Assembly: GCF_001721045.1 (NCBI RefSeq) | Contig: NZ_MDER01000045.1 | Coordinates: 43,606 to 107,605 of the forward strand | Reading direction: 5' to 3' | DNA: 64,000 bases | Source of the DNA: Paenibacillus nuruki | GTDB taxonomy: Bacteria; Bacillota; Bacilli; Paenibacillales; Paenibacillaceae | Shown here: positions 55,830-64,000 of the stretch, piece after piece | Numbering within the stretch: position 1 is the stretch's first letter | How the letters are laid out: every line of letters starts with the position of its first letter | Made by a program: the position numbers and the translations under genes | Notes under the pieces: generated by a model | What the model was told of the DNA's origin: nothing | What the model saw: the letters and a program-made list of their open reading frames with translations, nothing else | Database searches by the model: none

Positions 55830-57738
55830 AAGATTTGCCCCCTTGTGGTATATACATGCTTAATTCTGTTCCTGTGTGATTGCTCTGAATCAGTAAACCT
55901 GCTTGTTCCCCGTATAAAATTTGTAGTCGTGTATGCAGATTTTGCAGCCCTATATGACTGCCTTCACGCTCGATAAATGTTTGTTCAAATGAAGACAGCA
56001 CTTGCTGTAACCGTTCTGGCGAAATACCGGGTCCATTATCTCGTACCGTAATCAGTACATCTTGATGAGTTAAATGAGCTGTAATTGTAATCATCACGGG
56101 TTCAGACACTTGTTCAACCGCATGCTTGATCGAATTTTCAACTAACGATTGAATTGATAATTTGGGGATCGGTAACTGAAGCAAAGAATCGTCCCAATCA
56201 ACTGTCATCTGTAGGCGACTACCAAAGCGTGCTTTTTGTAAAGAAAGATAGCGTTCGATATGCTTGAGTTCTTCACTAGCCATTACGATATCTTTACCAC
56301 CGATACAATAACGAAGTGTTTGCGCTAGATTATCGACCATATCCGCTATATCTAATCTGCCACTTCGCAGGGCTTTGGTTGAAATCGCTTGGAGAGCATT
56401 ATAGAGGAAATGAGGATTAAGTTCAGCTTCAAGCGCTTTCAAAATCGCATTTTGTTCTACTAATTTCATTCGATAACGTTCATTAATAAGTTCATTGGTA
56501 TTGCGCACCATATCGTTAAAATGTCGGGTGAGATGAGCAATCTCGTCTTGCCCTTTGACAGTGGCTTCAATCTCAAATTCTCCACTACTGAATCGATTCA
56601 TCTGTTTGGATAAATGCCCTAAAGGACGTGTAATTTCATTTGCCAAAATCGTTACCAATGCAAATGCAATCAGCAAGAATCCTGCACCAATCAAATAACT
56701 CAGATTACGTGTAGTATTAGCGACTTCATAAATCTGGCTATACAAAATAGGCTTCATTAATGTCCATTGATTGGGCTTCGATTGATTGTACATGACCATA
56801 TAACGCTCATGATCGATTGTCGATGTTAACGGATCACTGGTTTGATTTTGCAACTGGGTAATCAGACCACTAGCCACCATCGACTGATAAAAAGCAGGAT
56901 CGTCTACATAAAAAGGAATATGATTAGCATCTGTAAAAATAAGGTGTTCACCTTCATGGATCGAAGTATCTTGCAAAATCGTATCTCGCGCAGAAGGATT
57001 AACATAGAAAGTCAAAATCGCCTGCGGTTGGCGAGAAGCTATCGAACGTAGCACCCGATGATACGCCATAAAGCTATCTTGCTGTATTGAATCATTGGGC
57101 TCTACCGGAGTGAGTGCCAGAGATTGAAAATATTGATTGTCCGCTTGTTGGAGTACATGGGTATACCACGGTTGATTGACTATCTCACTATCATATCCAG
57201 AACGAGAAGCGATATTATATGATTCACGACTGACCGAGTAATATTTCTTTTCTTTGACCATATATAGAGAAATGGCATTCAGATCACTACGTCCAAAATA
57301 CAGTCGGCGCAAATAATTTTCCAGATACATCCGTGAAGCATACTCTTCTTTCTCATTCACAATCGCATGAATGAGATCATCATATTGCAGTTGTGGCAAA
57401 GAATACTGGGCGATTCCTTCCATATAATCTTGCAAATTACGATTGACTAGCAGTAAATTATTAGCGGTACTGTCAATACTATTCTTCACTGACTCTTTGC
57501 GAATCATCTGGTAAGAGATCACCGTTAATGAAGTCACCACCAAAATAATAACAGATGTGAATAAGATCACGAGCTTATATAACAATCGACTAGATAATAG
57601 ATTCCAGATAGCCGTTACTCGTGACTTCATTGCTATAGCATATCGCCTAAAATAGGGATGAGTATTCGTCAAGCTACTGTTTACCTTTCTCCCCATTCCC
57701 TGTTCATCTCCTATCATTGTATTTCTTTTGCTGTTCAC
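55822..57738 (-). CDS. YesM-type sensor histidine kinase
   Basis: A 638-residue membrane kinase with two membrane helices (about 50-75 and 345-365), an extracytoplasmic dCache-like region between them, a HAMP domain (ITRPLGHLSKQMNRFSSGEF), the His_kinase domain with acceptor His in ELNPHFLYNALQAI and the ATPase domain NSIKHAV...DNGPGI. A GTG at 57738 with AAGGG 7 bases upstream is used; an ATG at 57696 behind AGGAG is an alternative. Senses a sugar or its binding protein in this family. Confidence 0.92.
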   Translation of the reverse strand: MNSKRNTMIGDEQGMGRKVNSSLTNTHPYFRRYAIAMKSRVTAIWNLLSSRLLYKLVILFTSVIILVVTSLTVISYQMIRKESVKNSIDSTANNLLLVNRNLQDYMEGIAQYSLPQLQYDDLIHAIVNEKEEYASRMYLENYLRRLYFGRSDLNAISLYMVKEKKYYSVSRESYNIASRSGYDSEIVNQPWYTHVLQQADNQYFQSLALTPVEPNDSIQQDSFMAYHRVLRSIASRQPQAILTFYVNPSARDTILQDTSIHEGEHLIFTDANHIPFYVDDPAFYQSMVASGLITQLQNQTSDPLTSTIDHERYMVMYNQSKPNQWTLMKPILYSQIYEVANTTRNLSYLIGAGFLLIAFALVTILANEITRPLGHLSKQMNRFSSGEFEIEATVKGQDEIAHLTRHFNDMVRNTNELINERYRMKLVEQNAILKALEAELNPHFLYNALQAISTKALRSGRLDIADMVDNLAQTLRYCIGGKDIVMASEELKHIERYLSLQKARFGSRLQMTVDWDDSLLQLPIPKLSIQSLVENSIKHAVEQVSEPVMITITAHLTHQDVLITVRDNGPGISPERLQQVLSSFEQTFIEREGSHIGLQNLHTRLQILYGEQAGLLIQSNHTGTELSMYIPQGGKSYV

Positions 57739-57888
57739 CTTTTTACCCTTAACTGTTTTCTTAAATCCATTTTGAAGAGCGTAACGCCATTCTATAATAC
57801 AAGTATCAGAAAAAGCTATACATTTTATGTAACCGCTTTATTCTAGAATACGATATCGGATATTATTTTTAGGAAAGAGGTATAGATA

Positions 57889-58773
57889 ATGAAAATGGGG
57901 CGAAAATGGTCTGATCGATTGCAATTTGGCATATTTACTTTACCTGTGCTGATCTGTATTGCAGTTGCTTTTTATATTCCATTCGTAATGACCGTACGTT
58001 ATTCATTGACCAAATGGAATGGCATCGCCAAGCATCCTAAATTTGTTGGACTCGATAATTTTGAGCGGATTTTTACAGGCGATGCGAACTTTAGCAGTGC
58101 AGCATGGTTCACCATCAAATATATGGTGCTTTATATTGTACTGGTTAATGTGTTAGCGATTGTACTGGCGTTAATTCTAGATATGAAATTACGTTCAACC
58201 ACATGGCTACGGGCAGCATTTTTTGTGCCTTACATTTTGAGTCTGGTGATTGTCGGCTTTATCTGGAAATTTATTTTCATGCAAGGATTTGAATCGCTTG
58301 GAGCTACGACAGGCTGGGGTATTTTTGCAATGAGCTGGTTAGGTGAACCTGGGCTTGCCTTTATCTCGATTCTGGGAGTATCGATCTGGCAATCGGTCGG
58401 ATTTTATATGGTGATCTATATTGCAGGCTTGCAAGCGGTACCTGAAGACCTCAAAGAAGCAGCAACTGTTGATGGTGCAGGTGCTTTCCGCAAATTTTTC
58501 AGTATTACATTACCTCTACTCGCTCCATCGATTACGATATCGGTCTTTATGGCACTCACAAACTCGATCAAAGTATTCGATGTTATCCTTTCATTGACCG
58601 GTGGTGGACCTGGTGGAACCACATACAGTGTCGCTTATGATATTTATCGAGATACGTTCCAAAATAATCTATATGGCTATGGTACAGCCAAAGCACTTGT
58701 CTTATTTATAGCCGTACTTGTAATCACATTTATTCAACTCGGTATCTTCAAACGCAGGGAGGTTGAAGCCTGA
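57889..58773 (+). CDS. Sugar ABC transporter permease (UgpA/MalF-like)
   Basis: A 294-residue permease with six helices and the EAA loop EAATVDGAGAFRKFFSITLP near residue 190, which contacts an ATPase encoded elsewhere. AGAGGT precedes ATG 57889. It is divergent from the kinase gene and overlaps the second permease gene by one base (TGATG). No ATPase is encoded nearby, so a shared MsmX-type ATPase is likely. Confidence 0.94.
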   Translation: MKMGRKWSDRLQFGIFTLPVLICIAVAFYIPFVMTVRYSLTKWNGIAKHPKFVGLDNFERIFTGDANFSSAAWFTIKYMVLYIVLVNVLAIVLALILDMKLRSTTWLRAAFFVPYILSLVIVGFIWKFIFMQGFESLGATTGWGIFAMSWLGEPGLAFISILGVSIWQSVGFYMVIYIAGLQAVPEDLKEAATVDGAGAFRKFFSITLPLLAPSITISVFMALTNSIKVFDVILSLTGGGPGGTTYSVAYDIYRDTFQNNLYGYGTAKALVLFIAVLVITFIQLGIFKRREVEA

Positions 58774-59603
58774 TGACATCTGCCAAAACAGGTCGTATTA
58801 TTCTCGAAATTGTGATGATCATACTGTCACTATTATTCTTGTATCCGCTTATTCTGGCGATTATTAACTCGTTCAAAAGCTTTTCCGAAGTGATGAGCGA
58901 TGTGATTGCTATGCCTCAACAATTTAATTTAGATAACTATGCGTATGTATGGAAATATATCAATTACCCTCGCTTATTTATCAATAACACCATTATTACT
59001 GTGATTGGTTTGGTCGGGATTATTTTGTTCTCGTCTGTAGCTGCTTACAAATTATCACGTACGAATTCCAAGTGGAGCAATACGATCTATCTACTCTGTA
59101 TTGTGCCTATGTTGATTCCATTTCAGTCGATTATGCTAACTGTATTGCAATTAGCCAAAAGTCTTCATTTATCAGACAGCACATGGGGATTAGGCATTCT
59201 ATACTGGGGATTCGGCGCACCACTTGCTATCTTTATTTACCATGGATTTGTTAAAGGGATTCCTCGCGAAATAGATGAGAGTGCTACGATTGATGGCGCT
59301 TCTGGATTTAAGCTATTTTTCTTAGTCATCTTCCCTCTACTCCAATCGGTGACCACCACTATTATTATTATTGATGTGATGTGGATCTGGAATGACTTTC
59401 TGTTACCGTTATTGATGGTGAATGGTTCTCCTGCCACCAAAACGCTAACTCTTGCCGCTTATACGTTTGTCGGACAATATACATCGGATTGGCAATATGC
59501 GATGACAGCTATGGTTATGGCGGTGTTACCTTCGATTATTGTATTTGTATTATTACAAAAGTATATTGTTAGAGGCGTAGTCGCAGGTGCAGTAAAAGGT
59601 TGA
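58773..59603 (+). CDS. Sugar ABC transporter permease (UgpE/MalG-like)
   Basis: A 276-residue permease with six helices and the EAA-like loop DESATIDGASGFKLFFLVIFP near residue 168. It pairs with the preceding permease to form the channel; the ATG overlaps that gene's TGA stop by one base. Length and the C-terminal QKYIVRGVVAGAVKG are typical of this half-transporter. Confidence 0.94.
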   Translation: MTSAKTGRIILEIVMIILSLLFLYPLILAIINSFKSFSEVMSDVIAMPQQFNLDNYAYVWKYINYPRLFINNTIITVIGLVGIILFSSVAAYKLSRTNSKWSNTIYLLCIVPMLIPFQSIMLTVLQLAKSLHLSDSTWGLGILYWGFGAPLAIFIYHGFVKGIPREIDESATIDGASGFKLFFLVIFPLLQSVTTTIIIIDVMWIWNDFLLPLLMVNGSPATKTLTLAAYTFVGQYTSDWQYAMTAMVMAVLPSIIVFVLLQKYIVRGVVAGAVKG

Positions 59604-59677
59604 TTTGCGAAACATAGATGGATATCAATAAATACTTCTCCGATGCTTATCCAAAAGAAATCGTTTGTTAAAATACA

Positions 59678-59722
59678 AAAGGGAGATATCGAGCGCACAT
59701 AGGCTGCTCGATATCTCCCTTT
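59678..59722. terminator. Bidirectional terminator between convergent units
   Basis: A perfect 17-bp stem, AAAGGGAGATATCGAGC / GCTCGATATCTCCCTTT, with an 11-base loop and short T runs on both strands. It serves the permease operon (plus) and the siderophore-binding protein gene (minus). Confidence 0.85.
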
Positions 59723-59836
59723 CTGGTGTATCTATCAATCTACTTATGAACAATCCATCTAATAGATCATTTTATGACTCTAAATCTATCTGATACTTCA
59801 ATCCAATGAATATTCTTATTAATCAGATATGCTAAA

Positions 59837-60799
59837 TTACTGGCTTTTCACTTTACCGTTTATAAAATCCAGTGCATTTTGTCCAATCTTTTCAGCAGGA
59901 GTAATCCCACGGAAGCGAGTCCAGATATCACGATCTACCATAAAGACTTGATTGTTTTTAGCTGCTTTCAAGTTTTTCCAAACAGGTGTTTCTTTCCACT
60001 TGTTGGTGATGGCTTCAGAATCATCGGTTGCAATAAAAATAATATCAGGATCAAGCGTAGTTAACGTCTCTAGACTTAGTTCAACATAAGGCTCATCTGT
60101 ATTAGAGATGGCATTTTGGAAGCCCATTTCTGTCATAACTTGTCCAGCATAAGAATCGGATGTATGAACATCGAATCCATCTTTACGTGCTACACCGATC
60201 AATACTTTTTTGCTACCCATAGCTTCTACTTGTTTTTTCAGATCAGCCATAATCTGATCATGTTGCTTCACTCGTGCGTCAGCTTCTTTTTCTTTGCCGA
60301 CTGCTTTGGCAATCACTTTGAAATCATCAATACTTTCAGCATAAGAACCTTTACGACTGTTCAATACAATCGTAGGCGCAATCTGATCCAATTGCTCTTT
60401 GATCTTTGTATGACGATCACTATCTGCAATAATCAGATCAGGTGAAGCTTCGGTGATTTTTTCTAAGTCTGGTGTCTCACGTTTACCTAAAGGCATATAG
60501 TCAAATGCTTTACCTGCTAATTTGGTCATTGCTTCTGGCTTATCATCATCAGCGATTCCGATCGGTGTAACACCAAGTGCCAATAGATCATCTGCAAATG
60601 ACCATTCCAACGCCACTACTTTTTGAGCAGGTGCAGGCAATGTTGTTGTTCCTATCGTATCTTGAATCGTAATCGCATTGGCGTTATTCGTTGTCGTTGC
60701 TACTGTCTGATTCGCTGTACTGGTATTTCCGCAACCTGCCAAAATTGCTGTAATCGCACCCACTGTCAATATCGTTTTTGTTAATTTTTTCAGTATCAT
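59837..60799 (-). CDS. Iron-siderophore ABC transporter substrate-binding lipoprotein
   Basis: A 320-residue lipoprotein (lipobox ILAGC) with a FecB/YfmC-type type 3 binding fold: KVVALEWSFADDLLALGVTPIGIAD, ITEASPDLIIAD and LTTLDPDIIFIATD. It binds a ferric siderophore, citrate-type in its nearest relatives. AAGGAG is 8 bases before ATG 60799. No permease or ATPase gene is adjacent. A Fur-type box lies in its promoter. Confidence 0.92.
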   Translation of the reverse strand: MILKKLTKTILTVGAITAILAGCGNTSTANQTVATTTNNANAITIQDTIGTTTLPAPAQKVVALEWSFADDLLALGVTPIGIADDDKPEAMTKLAGKAFDYMPLGKRETPDLEKITEASPDLIIADSDRHTKIKEQLDQIAPTIVLNSRKGSYAESIDDFKVIAKAVGKEKEADARVKQHDQIMADLKKQVEAMGSKKVLIGVARKDGFDVHTSDSYAGQVMTEMGFQNAISNTDEPYVELSLETLTTLDPDIIFIATDDSEAITNKWKETPVWKNLKAAKNNQVFMVDRDIWTRFRGITPAEKIGQNALDFINGKVKSQ

Positions 60800-60845
60800 G
60801 TTCCTGTCTCCTTCATATCCGTACCATTATCTTTTGTATTTTTGT

Positions 60846-60864
60846 GATAATGATAATTATTCTC
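60846..60864. promoter_or_regulatory. Fur box
   Basis: GATAATGATAATTATTCTC agrees with the 19-bp Fur consensus at 17 positions. It lies just downstream of the -10 box, so iron-loaded Fur would block transcription. Confidence 0.85.
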
Positions 60865-60874
60865 AACGTTTGCT

Positions 60875-60903
60875 ATTATAATACGTTGTTCCTTTAAAGT
60901 AAA
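60875..60903 (-). promoter_or_regulatory. Promoter of the siderophore-binding protein gene
   Basis: On the minus strand TTTACT (60903-60898), a 17-base spacer and a perfect TATAAT (60880-60875). Confidence 0.75.
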
Positions 60904-60988
60904 CATGTAATGTAAATTCATGAAACAAAGCATTGTATATATTCAAATTCTTTAAGCATTTGTGAGATACAACTGTAAAAACTGCAAA

Positions 60989-61020
60989 AAGGAAGCCGAC
61001 TAATACAGATCGGCTTCCTT
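60989..61020 (-). terminator. Terminator of the YrpD-like gene
   Basis: Stem AAGGAAGCCGA / TCGGCTTCCTT with a 10-base loop and five T on the minus strand, 77 bases beyond the stop at 61097. Confidence 0.85.
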
Positions 61021-61096
61021 CTACTTGATAGCGTAGGCATGCTTAGTATAGAAATAGTCAGTCTACTTCTATCATACATAGCGTTATAGCTTTAAC

Positions 61097-62101
61097 TTAG
61101 TTGGTATCTTTATAAATCGAGGTACTATCCCAATCACGGTGTACATAGGAGATTGGATTGTCGATCGTTCCATACCATTTGTTGTTTCTAAAATCGCTAG
61201 ACTCTGGGTACTGTGTCCATGGATAAGCCTGGTCTTGATAAAATAAAGATACTTGTACATTATCATAGCGTTGATTCATTGTACGACCTTCGATATTGGT
61301 ACCGTCAAAAGCTTTCTTGGCAATCGAAGTTACTTTTTTCACTGAAGTCGAATTTGCATCACTATCCTTGAATTTCGTAGGCGCAATTGTGACTTGTGTG
61401 CCACCCACGACCATATATGCATTGTAATACGTATCCGATGTTGCCGTTTTCGCTAAATAGAACTGTACGCTATTGATCCGGTTGCCATCATACTTCTGGT
61501 ATGCGGAATCAGCATAGTAAAATCCATTGGAACGAATATAAGGCAACCATCTAAATGTACCTGTCTGATAAGCATATCCAGCTTCTATTGAAGCATTATC
61601 AGAATCAAATCCATAATAAACCCATGGCTGTTCGCCTGCACCTAGACCGCTTACTTTAGGAAGTGTAATGTCTGATGTAATACTGTCAAAGCCAGAGTAC
61701 GCCAATTGCTTGCGCTCAAAAGCTCCTGTTGTACCACCATTTACATCTTTGACCGCAGGGCCATTACCACTAGTCGGTGGACTTGGTTGATCGCCAACAC
61801 GCGAAGCTTCAATATCATCATCTTTTTTAGCGGCTCCTAGATAGCCACGTTTGGAACTATACACCTGACCATCTGTACTCATATACAAATAATCCGCATT
61901 TTCAAGCTTCTGTACTTCTTTGGATGCACTAGCATCATTACTGGAATTAGTTACCGTCTGATCCATCACGACTTGCTTTTGTTTTTCAAAAAAAGCATTA
62001 TCGACTTTCAACGGATCAGCAGAAGCTGTATGTACAGCTGTGAGCGATGCTCCTAACATGAGCATAATGCTCATCATTCGTAATGTCTTTACTTTTTTCA
62101 T
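61097..62101 (-). CDS. Secreted YrpD-like protein
   Basis: A 334-residue exported protein. The signal peptide ends near ...TAVHTASA (about residue 28). A polar N-terminal part to about residue 125 precedes a conserved C-terminal domain with GAGEQPWVYYGFDSD, IEAGYAYQTGTFRWLPYIR and VSLFYQDQAYPW, which recalls the B. subtilis YrpD family. Function unknown; the beta-rich domain may bind an extracellular partner. Confidence 0.75.
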   Translation of the reverse strand: MKKVKTLRMMSIMLMLGASLTAVHTASADPLKVDNAFFEKQKQVVMDQTVTNSSNDASASKEVQKLENADYLYMSTDGQVYSSKRGYLGAAKKDDDIEASRVGDQPSPPTSGNGPAVKDVNGGTTGAFERKQLAYSGFDSITSDITLPKVSGLGAGEQPWVYYGFDSDNASIEAGYAYQTGTFRWLPYIRSNGFYYADSAYQKYDGNRINSVQFYLAKTATSDTYYNAYMVVGGTQVTIAPTKFKDSDANSTSVKKVTSIAKKAFDGTNIEGRTMNQRYDNVQVSLFYQDQAYPWTQYPESSDFRNNKWYGTIDNPISYVHRDWDSTSIYKDTN

Positions 62102-62278
62102 GCGTACATTCCTCTCTGTTGTGTAAATATAGCTGACTACCCTCTTGCCTTATCTATACTAGGTAATCAAATCATATAACGTTCATTGTTACGTGACTAT
62201 TCTATAAGAAAACGAGTCAGATAGCAAAAATCGCTTTTTAGTTATTCAATTATGGACTACTTTATTATTCAAATACGA

Positions 62279-62548
62279 TTAAATATGTAAAAGATAAACT
62301 TGAGCTAATTTGATTAAATCTATCGTTGCAAAGAAGGAGGAATTCTCAACGTCGGCTTTGAACTGAACGGTGCCGCTGATAATGATTTGATTTTCGGAGA
62401 GTCCCCACACTTCTTCCATCGCATAACGAACAACTTCGACCATCATTTTAACAAACATCTCTGTTTTGCTACGAAGTTCTTTCTCTTACTTCACGGACAC
62501 TATCCTTTCTTCTTAGATACCTTTTTCTTTTTTGAATGGATTAAACAT
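62279..62548 (-). pseudogene. Remnant of a frameshifted gene
   Basis: A 59-codon frame runs from ATG 62458 to TAA 62279 and reads like real coding sequence (VEVVRYAMEEVWGLSENQ, VQFKADVENSSFF). Upstream, ATG 62548 opens FNPFKKEK and then hits two in-frame TAA codons before KELRSKTEMFVK; the +1 frame reads across that gap as YLRRKDSVREVRE. This suggests one ancestral protein of about 90 residues broken by two frameshifts. Codons such as GGC ACC, GCC GAC and CTC TCC are richer in GC than those of neighbours. Family not recognised. Confidence 0.5.
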
Positions 62549-62584
62549 ACTTCTCATTCTCTCTTTTTTAAGGATAAACGCAAA

Positions 62585-62626
62585 AAAGCCGATCTTCGCA
62601 TGAAAAATTCATGAAAAATCGGCTTT
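62585..62626 (-). terminator. Terminator upstream of the gene remnant
   Basis: Stem AAAGCCGAT / ATCGGCTTT with an inner hairpin CATGAA / TTCATG and six T on the minus strand. The gene it once served is no longer evident. Confidence 0.7.
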
Positions 62627-62963
62627 AAAATACGTTTTACTTTTAAATAAAAACCTGATCTTAGAAAAACTTTCAGTAACTTCGATCCTTGTCTCCAGCA
62701 AACGGGAGTGACGGACGAGAAATTTAGGTCTGCTTTTACCTCTCCTCTCTTTGGTCTCTTGATCAATCGAAAGATTAGCAGGATTGAAGACTTACGCTCA
62801 TTCCAAAATGGGAACTTCCTTTTTATTTTCATAACATTGTGAAGAGAAACTTCAAAGAAAAAGGGAAACCTTCATCCCCGGCAAGCAGGAGTCTAAGGGT
62901 GAAATAAAAAGCAATTTAAAATTAGTATAAAAGAAAAGAGTATGCAAGGACTTGTTTAGTTAA
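62627..62963. other. Gene-free stretch with a degenerate 18-base repeat
   Basis: About 340 bases without a convincing gene. Two 18-base segments in the same orientation, 62692-62709 and 62875-62892, agree at 14 positions and all four differences are transitions. No other structure was recognised. Confidence 0.45.
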
Positions 62964-63019
62964 AACACAAGCCGCACTCCTAATATTGTACTTTCACAAT
63001 ATAGAATGCGACTTGTGTT
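62964..63019 (-). terminator. Long hairpin terminator
   Basis: A 56-base hairpin with paired segments AACACAAG / CTTGTGTT, CGCA / TGCG and ATATTGT / ACAATAT around a 6-base loop, followed by four T on the minus strand. It lies 72 bases beyond the stop at 63092. Confidence 0.75.
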
Positions 63020-63091
63020 ATTAAAGCTATTCTAGAGTTCATCAAAAACAAGTTTTACTAAAACAACAAATCATTGAAAGCCCGTATATTA

Positions 63092-63775
63092 TTAAGCAGG
63101 ATATACTTTAGCAGTGACAAAGGTTACTACCCCTGCTGTCCCACCCCAAAAAGCATCAAGATACACACCTCTTCCTTGATCTGCGTAAAGAACTTGACCA
63201 CCTTTTATTAAGTAAACACCAACCAGAACGTTTGCTACCCACCCATAAATACCTAATTTAGTAAGTATCGCGTTCAATACGCCTGTGGTAATAGATCCAC
63301 CACCAGTTAGATACAATGGATGATTTTTTATATCTTGGATAAGCTGATGAGAGAAGTAATAACGGTAGCCCCACCAAAATATTTCTTGGTCGGCGTATGA
63401 TGAAGTATTGATGCTCTTAATTGTGATTCCTGAAGAGGGTTGTACATAAGTAATTTTAATCCCTTTATCCCCCACAACAGCATGAACTTGATCATTTTCT
63501 AAGGCTAATTTTGCTTGTGAATTAGCATCTTGTAAAGCAGTAGTAACAAGAGCCAATTCATCTGTATTCAATACTTGAGATGCTGATGGAGAAAGTTTGA
63601 ATTGGGAATCTTCGAAAATAACATATGGATCAGCTTTTTGTTGCAGTTCTACGCTGATTTCACCCACAGATGTAGCAGTTGATGAAATTTCTGACAGATT
63701 TGCAGCTGAAACAGAAGATACGACAGTTCCCATAAGAATAACGCTAGACATAGTTGCTAATACGATTTTTTTCAT
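63092..63775 (-). CDS. Secreted protein with C-terminal Gly-rich hydrophobic segment, unknown
   Basis: A 227-residue exported protein. The signal peptide (MKKIVLATMSSVILMGTVVS, cleavage near SVSAA) is followed by a polar region to about residue 125 and then a hydrophobic, Gly/Val/Leu-rich part (about 155-227) with GGGSITTGVLNAILTKLG and ANVLVGVYLIKGG. AAGGAG is 7 bases before ATG 63775. Not recognised; the tail recalls membrane-inserting peptides such as bacteriocin or holin-like segments, but no immunity or export gene is in view. Confidence 0.75.
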   Translation of the reverse strand: MKKIVLATMSSVILMGTVVSSVSAANLSEISSTATSVGEISVELQQKADPYVIFEDSQFKLSPSASQVLNTDELALVTTALQDANSQAKLALENDQVHAVVGDKGIKITYVQPSSGITIKSINTSSYADQEIFWWGYRYYFSHQLIQDIKNHPLYLTGGGSITTGVLNAILTKLGIYGWVANVLVGVYLIKGGQVLYADQGRGVYLDAFWGGTAGVVTFVTAKVYPA

Positions 63776-63782
63776 TTTTATT

Positions 63783-63846
63783 CTCCTTTTCAAAATATGT
63801 ATTTAAACCTTAAAAACTATCATAGTTACTTAGTCAAGCTGATGCG
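63783..63846. repeat. Direct repeat, copy 1 (promoter/RBS region)
   Basis: A 64-base unit from CTCCTTTTCAAAATATG to AGTCAAGCTGATGCG that contains the ribosome site of the 227-residue gene and a minus-strand TTGACT. Confidence 0.85.
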
Positions 63847-63865
63847 TTCTCTTTCTTTTTCTATC

Positions 63866-63935
63866 CTCCTTTTCTAAAATATGTATTTACACCTTAAAAC
63901 TATCATAATTATAATTACTTAGTCAAGCTGATACG
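63866..63935. repeat. Direct repeat, copy 2
   Basis: A 70-base copy of the unit at 63783, differing by a few substitutions and a short ATAATT-type insertion. It repeats the AAAAGGAGG ribosome site and TTGACT on the minus strand, but no start codon follows this second site. Confidence 0.85.
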
Positions 63936-64000
63936 ATTTTTATTATTAAATATGTATTTTATTTCTTTTGTAAATATTGTATTTGTCGAATGTTTCATTG

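Noticed and set aside
57828..57846. cre-like (CcpA) sequence upstream of the sugar permease gene
   Set aside because: ATGTAACCGCTTTATT differs from the cre consensus at three important positions.
62387..62614. 75-codon plus-strand frame rich in Phe and His
   Set aside because: It is antisense to the gene remnant, whose codon pattern is more protein-like, and has no ribosome site.
62554..62832. 92-codon minus-strand open frame
   Set aside because: It lacks a ribosome site, runs through the terminator hairpin at 62585-62626 and has a composition like non-coding DNA.
63783..63935. CRISPR-like repeat
   Set aside because: Only two imperfect units, longer than CRISPR repeats, one of them covering the ribosome site of a gene; no cas genes.

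Overview
The window reads as a chromosomal segment of a low-GC Gram-positive bacterium of the order Bacillales, most like Paenibacillus. The reasons are strong AGGAGG-type ribosome binding sites throughout, some TTG and GTG starts, U-tailed hairpin terminators after most operons, a ribose operon in the Bacillus order rbsR-K-D-A-C-B, a narGHJI-nreABC respiratory block as in Staphylococcus and Paenibacillus, a YesM/YesN-type sugar two-component system and a copper-amine-oxidase-N-domain secreted protein. The species call is inference. No rRNA, tRNA, CRISPR array, insertion sequence or prophage was seen.

Layout. 1-2286: left-truncated molybdopterin oxidoreductase (NarB/NasC type) translationally coupled to a small unknown protein. 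2487-3626: multi-membrane protein. 3890-9756: ribose operon with a palindromic LacI-family operator. 10205-19667: accessory and housekeeping genes (aldo/keto reductase, YdcF-type protein, a large transglutaminase-like protein next to a CBM9-like protein, DUF2625, short-chain dehydrogenase, GNAT), all on the minus strand. 19832-21466: plus-strand XerS-type recombinase and two small proteins. 21667-40094: the nitrate respiration region. 40180-42853: envelope-stress cluster, pspA with a SigW-type promoter plus DUF350, DUF4178 and DUF4247 genes. 43138-52581: secreted repeat protein, NamA-type ene-reductase, polar amino-acid ABC transporter with a fused binding protein-permease, M20 peptidase, Cys-rich membrane protein, MFS exporter. 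52721-59603: YesMN-type regulatory pair with a sugar ABC importer split over two divergent units. 59837-60903: Fur-type siderophore-binding lipoprotein. 61097-64000: secreted proteins, a decayed gene and a duplicated promoter/RBS segment.

How the nitrate region works together. narGHJI encodes the membrane nitrate reductase and nreABC, in the same operon, the nitrate/oxygen-sensing control system. A second operon, narK-moaA-ywiC-radical SAM-hemY, couples nitrate transport to molybdenum cofactor and haem supply. A third, moeA-mobB-FMN reductase, finishes the cofactor. A hemerythrin-like protein is transcribed away from narG. Three promoters (narK, narG, hemerythrin gene) each carry a pair of RGG-N4-YCC palindromes exactly 21 bp apart, with the nearer one centred 34 bp from a candidate -10 box; these are proposed as NreC operators. 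NarK has an extra C-terminal PAS domain, an unusual transporter-sensor fusion.
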